Assembly: GCA_963969395.1 (NCBI GenBank)
Contig: OZ017795.1
Location: 31,849,063 to 31,913,062, forward strand
DNA: 64,000 bases
Direction of reading: 5' to 3'
DNA from: Pseudoscleropodium purum
Taxonomy: Eukaryota; Streptophyta; Bryopsida; Hypnales; Brachytheciaceae
The position numbers were made by a program, and so were the translations under genes. Positions 10,640 to 22,379 of the stretch are shown piece after piece; the stretch's first letter is position 1, and every line of letters begins with the position of its first letter. The notes under the pieces were generated by a model. It did not search any database. It saw only the letters and a list, made by a program, of their open reading frames with translations, and was not told the origin of the DNA.

Positions 10640-13200
10640 ATGATAGCCTAACCTTATTTTCATGGCGGAATTAGTGCAAGGTAGTTGTATGTGGGCTTCT
10701 CTATAGTTTAGTCTAGTGAATAGACTTCTCATAACATTTCAGTGCTTGTTGCAATTTAGTTTTTTTGCAACTTCATAGCTTGTCTACAGTACTTTGTATC
10801 CTTTCCATTGAACAAGGCTTTCAATTTTTCCTTTTCGTGAATTTCTATTGTATGCATCTGTTGTTGTGGCAATTTGTAGATGGATAGTGTAGGAGCAGCA
10901 AGGCGGGAGGGAACAAATTTGGAACAGCTTGTACATGGATAGTGCGGGACAGGAGGGAGAAAATTTGGAGTGCCTTTGGAGCACTTCAAAGACTTAGGAG
11001 ACTGCAGGCTTTTTCCCAAGAAAACTTCTCTTCAAAGGTAACGGTTCTTTTTCCCATTCATAGTTAGACTTCTTTACCATTCAATTGTTCTTTTGGCAAT
11101 TGAATGTACGTTATGTGGAAGTATCTATTGCAATCCCTTTCTAATTTAGGCACTAGAGTTCTCAATTGCATTGTTTATAGGTGATTTCATGGTAGTTCAA
11201 GGGCGAAGGACTTGGAAAGCGTATTTGCTACTTTGTGTTTGACTGTGTGGATGTTTAGTACATAATGCAATTATATAATTGCATTTTTCTAACGTGTTGT
11301 GCATTAGTATGTTGGTTGCATAGTTACTGACATTGTACAAATGTATAGAAACAAACAACTTCACAAATATGTACTAAATCAAGCATCAGAGTGCTTGTGT
11401 TTGTTTTGCAAGTACTATTTTCATACTTGCGAGAGTAGGAGGAAATTCTTGTTCTTGTAGTTGTTATTGTGAATTTTTTCTTTCCCAAAAATGTGTTTCT
11501 TCTTCAATTTAAATGAAATTGCCATTTTCATATTGGATGCTTGCATACTATCAAGGAAATGTCTTAAAAAAAAATATACAATCCATTTGTTGCAGCCCAA
11601 AAGAATATATATCCACACTTATAGTAGCCCAACCTCCACCAAAATGGAATTTGCAGTCGCCACCTCATGGAATGCACAAATTTAAAAAAAGCCAATATCG
11701 TCAAATTGAAAAAAAAATTCACAATGAAGCTAGTCAATTTATGAACAAAATGCCCCCCAAAAGGGTATAAAATGTCACATGGCCTACCTACACTTGCTTT
11801 GTGGAGAAAAATAGCACCCACACGTAAATGAAAAAAAAAAAAACACTAGTTAAAAGGTTCCTTTACGAGCAAATTACATACCTTAAGTAGGGTAGCCGAG
11901 AAGTCTGGTTTGATCGCATCAATCCCACCTGCATTTCCAAAAGGTAAAAGAGAAGAGCTAAGCCATCATCCAATCTAAACTATACAAGTAGTGTCTTCTA
12001 ATGCATTCTTGCGTCTTGATAGTTTTAGTTACTTTCCCTAACACAAAGTACTCATCAAGTGATTGTTGAAACTCATGAAGCTACTACTCAAAGCATCCAT
12101 GAAGCTATTCATGAGACCTCAAAGAATGAAGCTCCAACAACAACAACTTGCAACATGATTGTGCACCTACTTCATTTATGTTGGCTCTATACATCGTCAA
12201 TACTTTAATGGCAGATGTTTTTGTCCATCAGTTAGTAGAACTTGTTGATTTTCTTCAAATGACAACAATGTATGGAAGCTTAAAATAAAGTAAGACCAAA
12301 TTGAGGCATTCAAGTTCCTTGATGAAATTGAAATGTGTGGAAGGACAAATTGGTGCTACTTTTAAGTTCCAATGTGAGGCATTTGAGTCCCCCAAAGAAA
12401 TTGAAATGTATTTCCAAAATACCCTTGTTCAAGGTCTTGATTTAACCACCAGCAGCTAGTCATTAGGTAGGTCTTGCATCATGTACGCTTCAATTTTTCT
12501 CACCACGATGAGAGTGTTTCTTTTCGTGCCTTGTAACCATGTACACGCTTTTAGAAGAGAATTGGACTTTGTAAAGTCATTGATAACATAGCTGGGTAAT
12601 GCACATGAGGAAGGAGTTGACCAATGAACCTTTATGAAACGGAAGTTTGATTCATGATAGAGAGTGGCCTTTCCTCATAAGGATAGGATTCACTTGGATT
12701 TGACCCAATTTTCCTGAAAGTTTTGAAGAAGTTCTTGATACAAATATCCTTGAATGTAATCTCACTCTATGGGATAATTTTTTTGTTGCTCTTCTCAATA
12801 CTTTGGAATTTGCATTATTGAATAGTTGATGGTTTGTAGTCTTATTGGACATGATGCATTGGTGCATAATAACATCGTATGTTATATCTACCTAGACTAT
12901 AAGCACTGTGAAGTCATTGATCTGTTGCAAAATTTTGTAATGTAAACACAATTCCTGGGTTTTTTCGTAGTACAGTACACTAGTGACGATCGCAGTTAGT
13001 TGGTTGAGGATCGATACATAAACCTCACCAACCAAAGAAAATTGCTCAACCTTGTATAGATCCCATGCGTGTCAATCCCTAAATATATGTACCCTCAACT
13101 TTGTACCATGCTCAACACATCACCAATTACAAGAATTCCATTATGTGAACTCGAGATCGCAATCTCTTGAATAACCCAAAAACCGATACACTCCTACATG
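10640..13200. other. Intergenic stretch, no gene seen
   Basis: Only short frames, none recognisable. The first few hundred bases probably include the unlocated 3' end of the hAT element. Poly(A) runs occur near 11830. Nothing else could be assigned. Confidence 0.5.
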
Positions 13201-13205
13201 TGATC

Positions 13206-13333
13206 AAATACATACAAAAGCTGTAAAATTTTTTACCAAGGGGCGACTTGCCTTTGGTTCATTGTACCTTTTCCTCTTATCAATGAAAATTGTCCATGTG
13301 TTTCAAGAAAAAAAAAAAAAAAATACATACAAA
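13206..13333 (+). mobile_element. Short 5'-truncated LINE-like retroposon with poly(A) and target duplication
   Basis: AAATACATACAAA occurs at 13206-13218 and again at 13321-13333. Between them lie about 100 bp ending in a run of about 13 A residues (from 13308) that merges into the second copy. A 13-bp direct duplication plus a terminal A-tail is the signature of target-primed reverse transcription. The body contains TTGTACCTTTTCC and ATCAATGAAAA upstream of the tail, which resembles the 3' ends of plant LINEs. It is too short to name the family. It could also be the retroposed tail of a cellular transcript. Confidence 0.75.
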
Positions 13334-13429
13334 TGCACTACATGGCTTTTAGAAAAATGATTGCTAGGTGATGAGCTAATTTTTTTTTTTAAAAATACTC
13401 CAAAGTTACACTTCTGGATGCTAAAACGA

Positions 13430-14410
13430 TCACACCAGACACACCCCGGCCTGCTCTGGCTTCACCCGAATTGAAATTCGTGACTGTCATGGCGGCCTTC
13501 AGTTGTGCGTGCAATTTCAAAATTTCGTAGTTCTACGGAATCTTCAAGCCACTTATTGGTAACCTCCCTCAAAGATATTTTGTATGAGTTCGTCAATTCT
13601 TCGGGAAGGCTTCGGCAGTGATTACTAGAAAAGGGTTGTTTTCACTGTACGTTTGTGTTACTAGGTAGCGAGCCATGGACGATTCCATTTCCATTTCGAA
13701 ATGCAAGGAGCTGGGTTGATATTGTTCTTCGGTGTTCTTCGGAAGACTTCGGAGGAAATTGGGTTCTGTTTAGTTGTCCTGCCACTGGGTGGAAAAGAAA
13801 GGAAATCAGCATGCAGGGGAGCGATTTGCAGCATAAACCTAGGGGACTCGGCATCTTGGTGTAGCCATCTTCACAGAGTCTTTTAATGCAATCAAAATCC
13901 GGCACTTGCCTTAACTTGCCGTTGCCAATATGAAAAGACCTACTGAGGGCGATTAGGAAGTTTTCCAGATTGGATACGCAGTCTAGCTATCCTAGAATCA
14001 GTGAAGAGTGATGAAGAAGCATTTGCTGGACTCACCGCAGAAATTGAAAGAGAGAAGATGCAAAAGGGAAGGGAAACTTGGAAGAAACCAAGGAGAACAA
14101 GAAGAAAAAACAGTTGGTATTGTAATGCAAGGGTCTCATCAGCCAGATCTGGCACGTAATTTATCCGGCGGGACCTTCTTGAGTTGAGGAGAATGGTCGA
14201 CTAAAACATGGCTGAAAACCACCCTCACCTCTGATGAAGAATTTCAGAGGAACTTCACAGCTGGTGGAGATTTCGTAGAAGAATTTCAGAAAGAACTTCA
14301 CTGCTAGTGGAGATTTCGTAGGCTGGACAATTTCTGGAGTTCGGACATGCAACTTCTTGGAATTCTCTGGATAAAATCTATCTTCTTAAAGCGCTGAATG
14401 GTAAGTCTTC
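13430..14410 (+). other. GC-richer block, possible 5' exon or old gene remnant
   Basis: Base composition rises clearly here relative to both flanks. It contains a 42-bp direct repeat (starts 14239 and 14281; shared core GAATTTCAG...GGAGATTTCGTAG). It ends at a good donor-like GAATG/GTAAGTCTT near 14400. No frame resembles a known protein. It might be a non-coding first exon of the hydrolase-NBS-LRR gene that starts near 15460, with an intron of about 1 kb, or an unrelated remnant. I cannot decide from sequence. Confidence 0.35.
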
Positions 14411-15461
14411 GAAGTTAGAGAGCTCTGTCCCGTCCCCTCCTTCCCCTCCTTGTATGGTGCCTCTCGTCGTACCGTGCATTGTAGAATGCATTTGAATTCT
14501 TACAATATTTTGCAATTTTACAACAAGAAGCAATCAATTGCAAATGAGCAATTCTAGTGGTGTATTTTTGTAGTTGATCCTTTGTTTTTGCAAGGGTGGG
14601 ATTAGGAAGAAATAGCTTGAAGTGATTAGAGTGCATTCAATTGTGCCTAGTTGTCATTCCAAAATCATTCAATTGGAGTAAGGCATGCTTTTCTGCCATT
14701 CCAAGAAATATTCAAATTGGATTAGAATTCAAATGCTTTTTAGAATAAGTATGGGGTTTTTATGACTTTATGATGAACTCTATTGATTTGTAATCCTTTA
14801 GTGTTGACAATGCACTCTAATATCTTTTCTAATAATGTCTATGTTTAGGGAACAAGTATTCAATGTCATGTCCCACTATCATGATTTCATTCATTTGGAT
14901 GGTCATATATTCATCTTTGGACATTTTCATAAAAAAAAATTGAATGTGCACTTTAAAATCTATTTGTAGAAAACTAAAGAAATATAGTATGTTTCTTACA
15001 CAAGAGGTCTACTGATTCAATTTTTTGCAACAATTGTACTATTAGCAAACATTGAAGTCTAATAGTTGATAAAGAGCTTATTTCCTTTGCTTGTTCTTTT
15101 TAAGTGCATTTTGATACAATGTTCTCATTTGGCATGATTTGACTAGTGCAGGTTTTCTTATATTATACTTGTTTCATGTATTAACTATGCAATGGCATAT
15201 GAAAGCCAAAAGAAACTTTTTGTTGACAAGGACTTTATGTTTGCTCAAACTAGTAAGCTTTGTTGAAATCAATTCAGGTTTTTTTAGTTTTGGAAGTTGA
15301 TTTCATAGTCTCAATTCTTTATTCATAGCCAATACTTTCAATATAAGTTCAAAATAAGATTTAAGATATTCTTTATTGGGAGCATAGGTTTATATTGTGC
15401 TTCATTTGGTTTCATCATCAAGGCTCTTGATGACATGATTGGTGATGAGAATCAGATCTAA

Positions 15462-17489
15462 ATGGCAAGACCTCTTTACATGGTACCAACACTTCTATTC
15501 ATGGAAAGTAGGTATGTATTTTCTAGTTCTATAGTGTATTATATGTTGAGTGATTTACATACCGTAGGAATGCAAGACAATTATTGGCTAGAGACATGGT
15601 TGGTAGAGAAATTTCCCCATGCAAAAATTCTCTCCATTTCTTATCATGCTAATGTTGTGCAAACATCAACTTTAGGAGAGATGGACATGTATAGCTTGGG
15701 AGAGAGTCTAATTCAAGAGATGACCTTAGTTGAAATAGGGTAGCATGATTGTCCTATTTTGTTTATATGCCATAGTTTTCAAGGCTTGGTGGCTATGCAA
15801 ATTGTAGTAACTACATTTCAAAACTTTCAACGAGACAAAAAAGTTGAGAATTTTCTCAATAATGTATGGGCTTTCTATTTTTTTGCCACACCTCATACAA
15901 GAGCCCAACTTGAATTTTCACCATTGAATCCATTTACTTCAAAGAGCTTGTGTACAAATTATCTTAAGGAATTTAATCATGAAGTTAGTCGACTCAACTT
16001 TGAGTTTGAACAAATACATTGTGAAGTGTACAACAATGAGTGGATGTGTTTTAATATCAATGAGATGTATGCTACATTGCATTTGAGTATTTACTTTTGT
16101 TTATACTTTTTGTCCTTTATTAAATCCTAGTATTATATTTAATTCATTAATTTATCTTTCTATTTGAATTTTTTAACCATGTTGTGCTTTTATAAGTGTT
16201 TTATGTTTATCCTACTTTATTATTGAATCATTGTTGCTTGTTGTATAGGGAAGAGTGGTTGTTTCAGAATCATCTGCTCGATAAGTTGGAGGTAGATTTT
16301 TGCCTTTAAGTGCTAGTCATTTTGATATTTGTAGACCACAAAGCAAAGTAGATTTTGACTATCTATTCTTGATAGATTGCATCTCAAAGGTGATCGAATA
16401 CAACAAGAAAAGAAATACCACCTATTGGATCTTTCCAATGGTTTGGTGCCCAAAATGGATGACAAGAAAAAATTTTATTTATGAAAAGTTTCATACAATT
16501 TCCATCTTTGGCTTGGTGGGAATGGGTGGGATTGAAAAGACTACAATAAACAAATTTGTGTACAATTTGTAAGCCAAGTTCTATGATAAAGCATGCTTTT
16601 TACAAGATCTAAGATCCAAGGATGTGGCATCTCTTCAAAAAGAGTTGTTGCTAGAGTTATGTAGTGTAGATTTGGGCAATACAAATTTTGTAAGTTCAAA
16701 CCACCTTCAAAGCATCAAGCAACGTATAATGGGAAAGAGAGTGTTGATTGTACTTGATGATGTAGGAGATTCTAAAACACTCAAAGGCTTGCAAGTGCCT
16801 TCCTTTCAAAAAAGCCTTAGCAGTGGAAGCCAAGTAATTGTAACATGCCACAATCATCAAGTATTGGATAATCATGTAGGTATGGAAGGATTAAAGGACG
16901 TGGAAATAATGGATATGGAATTCTTGAATGATGCTCAAGCCTTGAAACTATTTTGCTACCATGTATTCCATGGAATTGAAGATGAAGATGATGAGGTGGA
17001 AGACTTCCAAGTTTTTAGATTGTGCATATAGCCAAGGCATGTTGTAGTCTCCCACTAAGTTTGGAGGTCATTGGACAACATTTACGGAAGCAACATGTGC
17101 ATTCTATTGGAATGTGGAAGGGAATGTAGGAAGCACTTTAGAAATTGCATGAGGTCGAGTCTTTTGATGGTGGTGATGAGAATGAAGTTTTGTAGAAGAG
17201 GCTAAAGATTAGCTATGATGATTTGTCCAATGACACCAAGAGTATGTTTTTGGACTTCACTTGTTTCTTTTGTGAGGAATCATCACAAAATTTGAATGAG
17301 CAATCAATTGGGTGGATTTGGAATTCACCTATTGGATTGCAAAATTTACTTGCAAGATCTCTAATTAAAGTTGGTGGAATTGATGAACTTGGCCACTCTT
17401 TTACGATCCATGACCAATTGAGGGATATGGATCGAAGAATAGTGAAGGATTTATCCTTGGAGGGATCACAAGCATCGTTGAAAAAGTGA
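15462..17489 (+). pseudogene. Alpha/beta-hydrolase-NBS (HNL-type) immune receptor, 5' and NBS part, decayed
   Basis: The first frame (15462-16130) reads as a SERAC1/lipase-like alpha/beta-hydrolase. It has WLETWLVEKFPHAKILSISY, then MDMYSLGESL, then FICHSFQGLVAMQ (nucleophile-elbow Ser kept), then AFYFFATPH. After a probable intron ending GTATAG near 16249, the frame contains ASHFDICRP with the expected His. The NBS follows: GLVGMGGIEKTT (P-loop), RVLIVLDDV (kinase-2), GSQVIVTCHNHQVL (RNBS-B), CCSLPLSLEVIG (GLPLA-like, about 17037) and FTIHDQLRDMDRR (MHD-like, about 17399). In-frame stops lie at 15741 (TAG), 16282 (TAA), 16570 (TAA), 17127, 17139 and 17193 (all TAG) and 17487 (TGA), with a frameshift near 17000-17025. 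Intact relatives would recognise pathogens in the cytoplasm; this copy is not translatable. Confidence 0.8.
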
Positions 17490-17699
17490 CCCGATTATAG
17501 GAGGCAAAGGAGGTTGTGAGTTTTTTGGAAGAGAATGAGGTGATTCTTTTGTGTTGGCAATTTGAAATCTCTTAACGTATTTTGTTAATAATTAATAAGT
17601 TTGATTTGTAAGTTGAAGAATTCTTATTGTATCTTATCTTTTTTAATTAACTTATTTCATTTGAAGATTATGGTATAAATTTTTTTTATTTGATGGTTT

Positions 17700-19360
17700 G
17701 GTAGGGATTCAGAATTATTGAAGGAATTTTAATACGAAAGTATTTAGGATTAGCCATTCTTCATTCACAAGCAAATCCTAGGCTAATGGGAGAAATGACA
17801 ATTTAGCATTTTGATAGGTTGAGGTTCTTAGATTTGACAAATTGTGGAATTGATGTTGTTGTGGAATTTCTTTTGAGGGAAATGTTGGAAGGAGCTATCT
17901 TGACCTTGTTTGGATGGAATGAGGAACATAGTTATGCCTCAATCTATTGAAGCAATTGGATTTTGCACTAGATTGTGAGTGTTGCAAATGAGATATTGTT
18001 TTCATATGGAAGAACTTCTTATATCATTTAGCAACTTGGTTCACCTTTTGGAGCTCAATCTTACATATTGTAAAAGCCTATAGAGTCTTACACATGAGAT
18101 TGGACACTTGAAACAACTCAAAAGATTAGAGCTTTATGGTTGCAAACGTTTGGAAGATGCTCCTCATGTATAAGCCAATTGACTAATCTCGAGTACCTTG
18201 GCCTAGGTATGTGCTTAGAATTGGTAAGCATGGTTGAGTTTGAAACACAAATGGATCACTTCTATGAGCTTGACGTGAATGTGTTGTAGCCTTCAAATCC
18301 TGTTCAAATCATTAGAAGAGATTTCAGCTTGTGGGAGGACTGTGAGTTTCCAACAGTTCTCAAACTACGAGAACTACCCTGCAACAGCTCGCAAACATGG
18401 CAATGCATGTGCTACATTTGGAAAAAAAAATTGAAATTTTTTTCTTCATTTCAAAAATGATTTTTTTTTCTTGAAATTTTTTGTTGGGAACAACCGTTCC
18501 CCATAATTGTAGGGGGGGGAACTACAAGGTGTAGTTGCTTGAAACGGCCCTCCCAACCCCCCAAAAATTCTCTAATGCTTTGGGCAAATTACACCAACTC
18601 CGAGCATTGAATATGTTTGAATGTAGATACTTGGACATCTATCACGACTTGAAAAGCTCAATTTGCTTGCATGTGATAGCTTAATATCTAGATTTTGTCT
18701 TGATAGTTTTGATGGGGAGATTGTGTTCAAGGAGGGTGAAAGATCTTAGAACATTATAATTGAGAGTTTCTCATTTCGCCTTCAGGAGTTGCATCTTCCT
18801 ATTATTTCCCAAGCAGTTTTTTCTATATATCCCAAGCTCAAGCCCAAGCTCAAGCTTCTTGAAGTTGGCAATGGATTCCATCTAGAGGAATTGCCTACAT
18901 CTTTGAGAGACCTTACTCAACTAGAGGATCTTGAAGTGTATGACAATGACCCTAATTACTTGAAGAAGTTTCCAAACAAACTGTGTAGTCAAGGAAAGTT
19001 AAAAAAGCTCGCACTTTCTAATATAGGAGCATTGAAAAGCTTGCCTAACAATCTAGGTGATTTATCTTCATTAAAGACTTTGGAAATTGAAGGTATGATT
19101 GAAGTAGAAGAACTCCCTACATCTCTTGAAAAATGGTTCCAACTTGAGCATCTTTATTTGGGTCAATGTATCAATCTGGCGCATCTTCATAAATCGTGTA
19201 CCAGCCTAACTTGATTATCTCGATTAACATTAAGGGATTGGAAAAAAATTGGTGGAACTCCCTTCATCTCTCGGCTACTTGTCCCAACTTGAGCATCTTT
19301 CATTGAAAAATTGTGTAAGTTTGGAGCATCTTTCGAAGTCTTCTACAAGCTTAATTTGAC
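17700..19360 (+). pseudogene. LRR part of the same decayed receptor
   Basis: After a probable intron ending TTGGTAG near 17705, leucine-rich repeat language runs in several frames: LRFLDLTNCGID (about 17818), then repeats near 18050-18250. The longest uninterrupted part is 18789-19214 (141 codons), with LEELPTSLRDLTQLEDLEV, LKSLPNNLGDLSSLKTLEI and ELPTSLEKWFQLEHLYL. The LxxLPxxLxxLxxLxxL spacing is typical of plant NBS-LRR proteins. A MITE at 18310-18577 interrupts the series. Further degenerate repeats continue past 19214 to about 19350, beyond a stop. This is the ligand-sensing and autoinhibitory region in working members. Confidence 0.75.
18310..18577. mobile_element. CATTAG-type MITE inside the LRR pseudogene
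   Basis: It begins CATTAGAAGAGATTT and ends AAATTCTCTAATG, roughly inverted complements of each other. The interior includes GGCAATGCATGTGCTACAT, T-rich blocks and a GAACAACCGTTCC inner palindrome. The layout matches the copies at 53647 and 54150. No clear target duplication was seen. LRR-coding sequence resumes just outside its 3' end (LHQLRALNMFEC-like reading in one frame). Confidence 0.6.
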
Positions 19361-19369
19361 TATCACAAT

Positions 19370-21480
19370 TAGACTTGTCTAGGTGTGATGTACTTAAAGC
19401 AACAAAAATAGATCAAAAATTCCTCTTGCAACAGCTTGAGCAATATGGTTGCAAAATCATATGTAATATATGAAATCTCTAGGGAATCTCCCAAGATGCC
19501 CATGCAATCAAGGTATTTAAGGTGATTAAAATTGTTTGCAATGGCAACAAAGCATACCACCCTAAAACCTATTTTGCCTTTAATCTTACTTAGTTTTGTC
19601 CCTCACATGCATCTTTTGTTGATGCTTTTAATAAAAAGTATTCCTTTTGTTTTATTTGAAGCAAAAGCAAAACAATTGTCATTGTCACAAATCTTCTCTG
19701 AGCTTTCAATCTTTGCCCATGCGCATTCTGAATATAAGTCCAACCTAGCTACATTTTTTCTTGTAGTAATTTTGCCTCCAATCCTTTCATGTGGTATTCA
19801 CTTTTACTTACATGATGAATGAATCTTGATTTTTTTAATTTCAAGACATTGGAAAGTCAACCAATGAGTGAATTTTTTCCTTGGCAAATGCATAGCTAAG
19901 GATCCCTTTGATTTTGGAACAACCAGTTTGGAGGATTCAAATAGTATTGTATAGAATTTGATTTCTTTTTTTGTTTGGACAAGCTCAATGCCAATGCTAT
20001 TAAAGATATGCTTAAAGAAATGGGGTGAGTTGTGACTAGAGAGTGGATAGCTCAATGGAAAATGTTTTCTATAGACTCTAATTATGATAGAATTTGAAAG
20101 TTTGTTGACTTGCTTTATTAGGTATTTCCTTTGTCTTAAAATAAATATGTGTTTTAAAAAAAAAGGCTAGATTAACACATAAGTTGTTCCTATTTTGACA
20201 AGAATGCATAGTCATTGTAGCTTCTAGTCATTCCTAGTGGACATCAAAATTTTGAAGTTTGTAGCCATGGTGATTATGTTGAAAATTGATGCTAAAATTG
20301 TCAATTTTCTCCTATTCTATGAACAACTCCAAAATATTGAACTACATTTGATTGAAACTTGTAAGTGATTGAATGATTAGAAGGATGCAAACCATCTTCT
20401 ATTACTCTTCCAAAAGGGCATGAATTCTTTGATTGATGCCCAAAGGATAGCTTTTTTGAATATAGATAAAGAAAATTAAACAACATTTTCTTTTCCTAGA
20501 TACATTGCATGGTGGAAGCAATCACTACCAATTCCTACACATGGGTAAGGACAAGTTGCAATGTCAAGGGAAAATGCCAATGACTTTGTAGTGTGCAGAT
20601 GACACCATCAACTGCGCCCAATATTTCAATTCTATCAGCCATTAAAATATTGAATTTAACATAAGTCAAACTAATTTTTTACAATCTCAAATTTATTTTG
20701 AAACAAAAAAATATGTCATTGTAGGTCAGATCATGTACATTTGTTGATTTGTTTCAATTTTGTGACTTTTGGGTAAGGTATAGTTTGGTTGCCAAACTAT
20801 TACTCAATTGCTATGCTCTAGTAACTACCATATTGAACAAGTGTATTGCGATAAAGAAGTTTTGCAAATTTGTGACTAACTAAGGTTACTTGGCCTAAAA
20901 TTTTTATTCATAATCATATATGCATTTGATCATGTTTTTGAATTGAGCTTTGTTAGATCTTATTGAGAGTCAAAATTGAATTGCAAATTCTCATTGCTTT
21001 CATTTTTTAGACACTATGTAACTAATTGTGCTATTTCAAAGTTTTGAAAATATATGTATTCATAGTCAACCATTACATTTTGGTAGACAAGAATATATAG
21101 GGATTTGCTTTTGAAATGGATATGACTAGGTGGAGTCCTTTTGTAGGCAACCATCTTGGACCAAATCTTGGACCAAATAGAAATTGATAATGAGATTGGA
21201 AAATTGATGTATGGTGGAATTTTCTAGAGAGCTAAAGCTATGAAAATACAAACATTTGTTGTTGTACTTATGGGAGCTCATTTGGAGGAAGCAGAAGTTT
21301 CTACCCCATCCTTGTGGCAGAAGATTATAAAATAATATTTAAGTTGGCAATAGATCACCTTACTCACCTTGGACATACTTTTGACCTCCATCTTGACAAC
21401 AATGTCTTTCTTGTGTAAACATGCATATCCATATTGTCTTTAAAAATTTGTGGGATCAATACTAAAAAATGATGTCCAAG
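19370..21480. other. AT-rich intergenic stretch, no gene seen
   Basis: Frames of up to 96 codons (for example 19532-19822) are AT-rich and not recognisable. No terminal repeats, tandem arrays or RNA genes were noticed. Confidence 0.5.
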
Positions 21481-21489
21481 TCAACAAAT

Positions 21490-22330
21490 AATTGACATCT
21501 TACCATGTAGGATCTTATACTAGACTAATATATAAATGTGTAAAAGAAATTTCAAAAACTTTGACTTCATAGATTGCAAGATATTTGTATTAAAAGTGAA
21601 GAAAAAAGTTTTCTTCACCTTACTTGATTGGATTTTTGGCTTTGAATCATCTTAACTTAAAAATTTTGGAGTAGAGATTTTGAATTTTGAATTTTGAATT
21701 TTTATGTTGAAAAATTGAATTAAGAATTTAGGAAAAAATTTACACTTAATTTTCAGTCATTAAAAAACTATTAAGTAGAAGTAGATTCAAGATTGAAGGA
21801 AAAACTCAAGGAAAATGAAGTTGTTAATAGCTCTAAGATGGACCTGGAACATGCTAATCTCAATTCTAACAAAAGACTTTAACCTTGAAATTTTTTTTAA
21901 TTGTAAATTGTACAAATTTTATTCACAGTTGAATGCCAAGTTATTTTTTCAAGAAGATGGTCTAATTGCCTGAAAAGTAAGATTATCTACAACTTTTACA
22001 TAACAAATACCAAATTACCAATGGAATAAATCAAAGTTTTCCATATGATATAATTTCAATCTATGAGAATTTTTCTTTAAAATATTTTTAAAATTCCTTT
22101 GAAGGGAGGGGGGTTTGCTTGCCAAACTACAAAAAAGACTTTTAGTGCCATAACTTTTGCTCATGGGCAACAACTGAAATAAAAAATTATATTCTTGAAA
22201 AACAAACATGATTTCTATCTTTACAAAAGCTTCAGAAAATTGTGACAAATGTTGTCTGAGAGTGCAGGAGCCTATTTACAATCAATTTTGTCTCCCTACA
22301 AGGACTATAGGACTTTAGAGGTCAAAATGT
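21490..22330. repeat. Dispersed repeat B, copy 2
   Basis: Same-strand homologue of 3925-5030. It lacks the hAT-type MITE and so gives an approximate empty site near 21900-21950. It is directly followed by repeat A copy 2. Small indels and substitutions are frequent, so the duplication is not recent. Confidence 0.75.
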
Positions 22331-22379
22331 CCAATAATGTGTAAATTTTTTCAAAAATATTCTATTGACTTCCAACACA

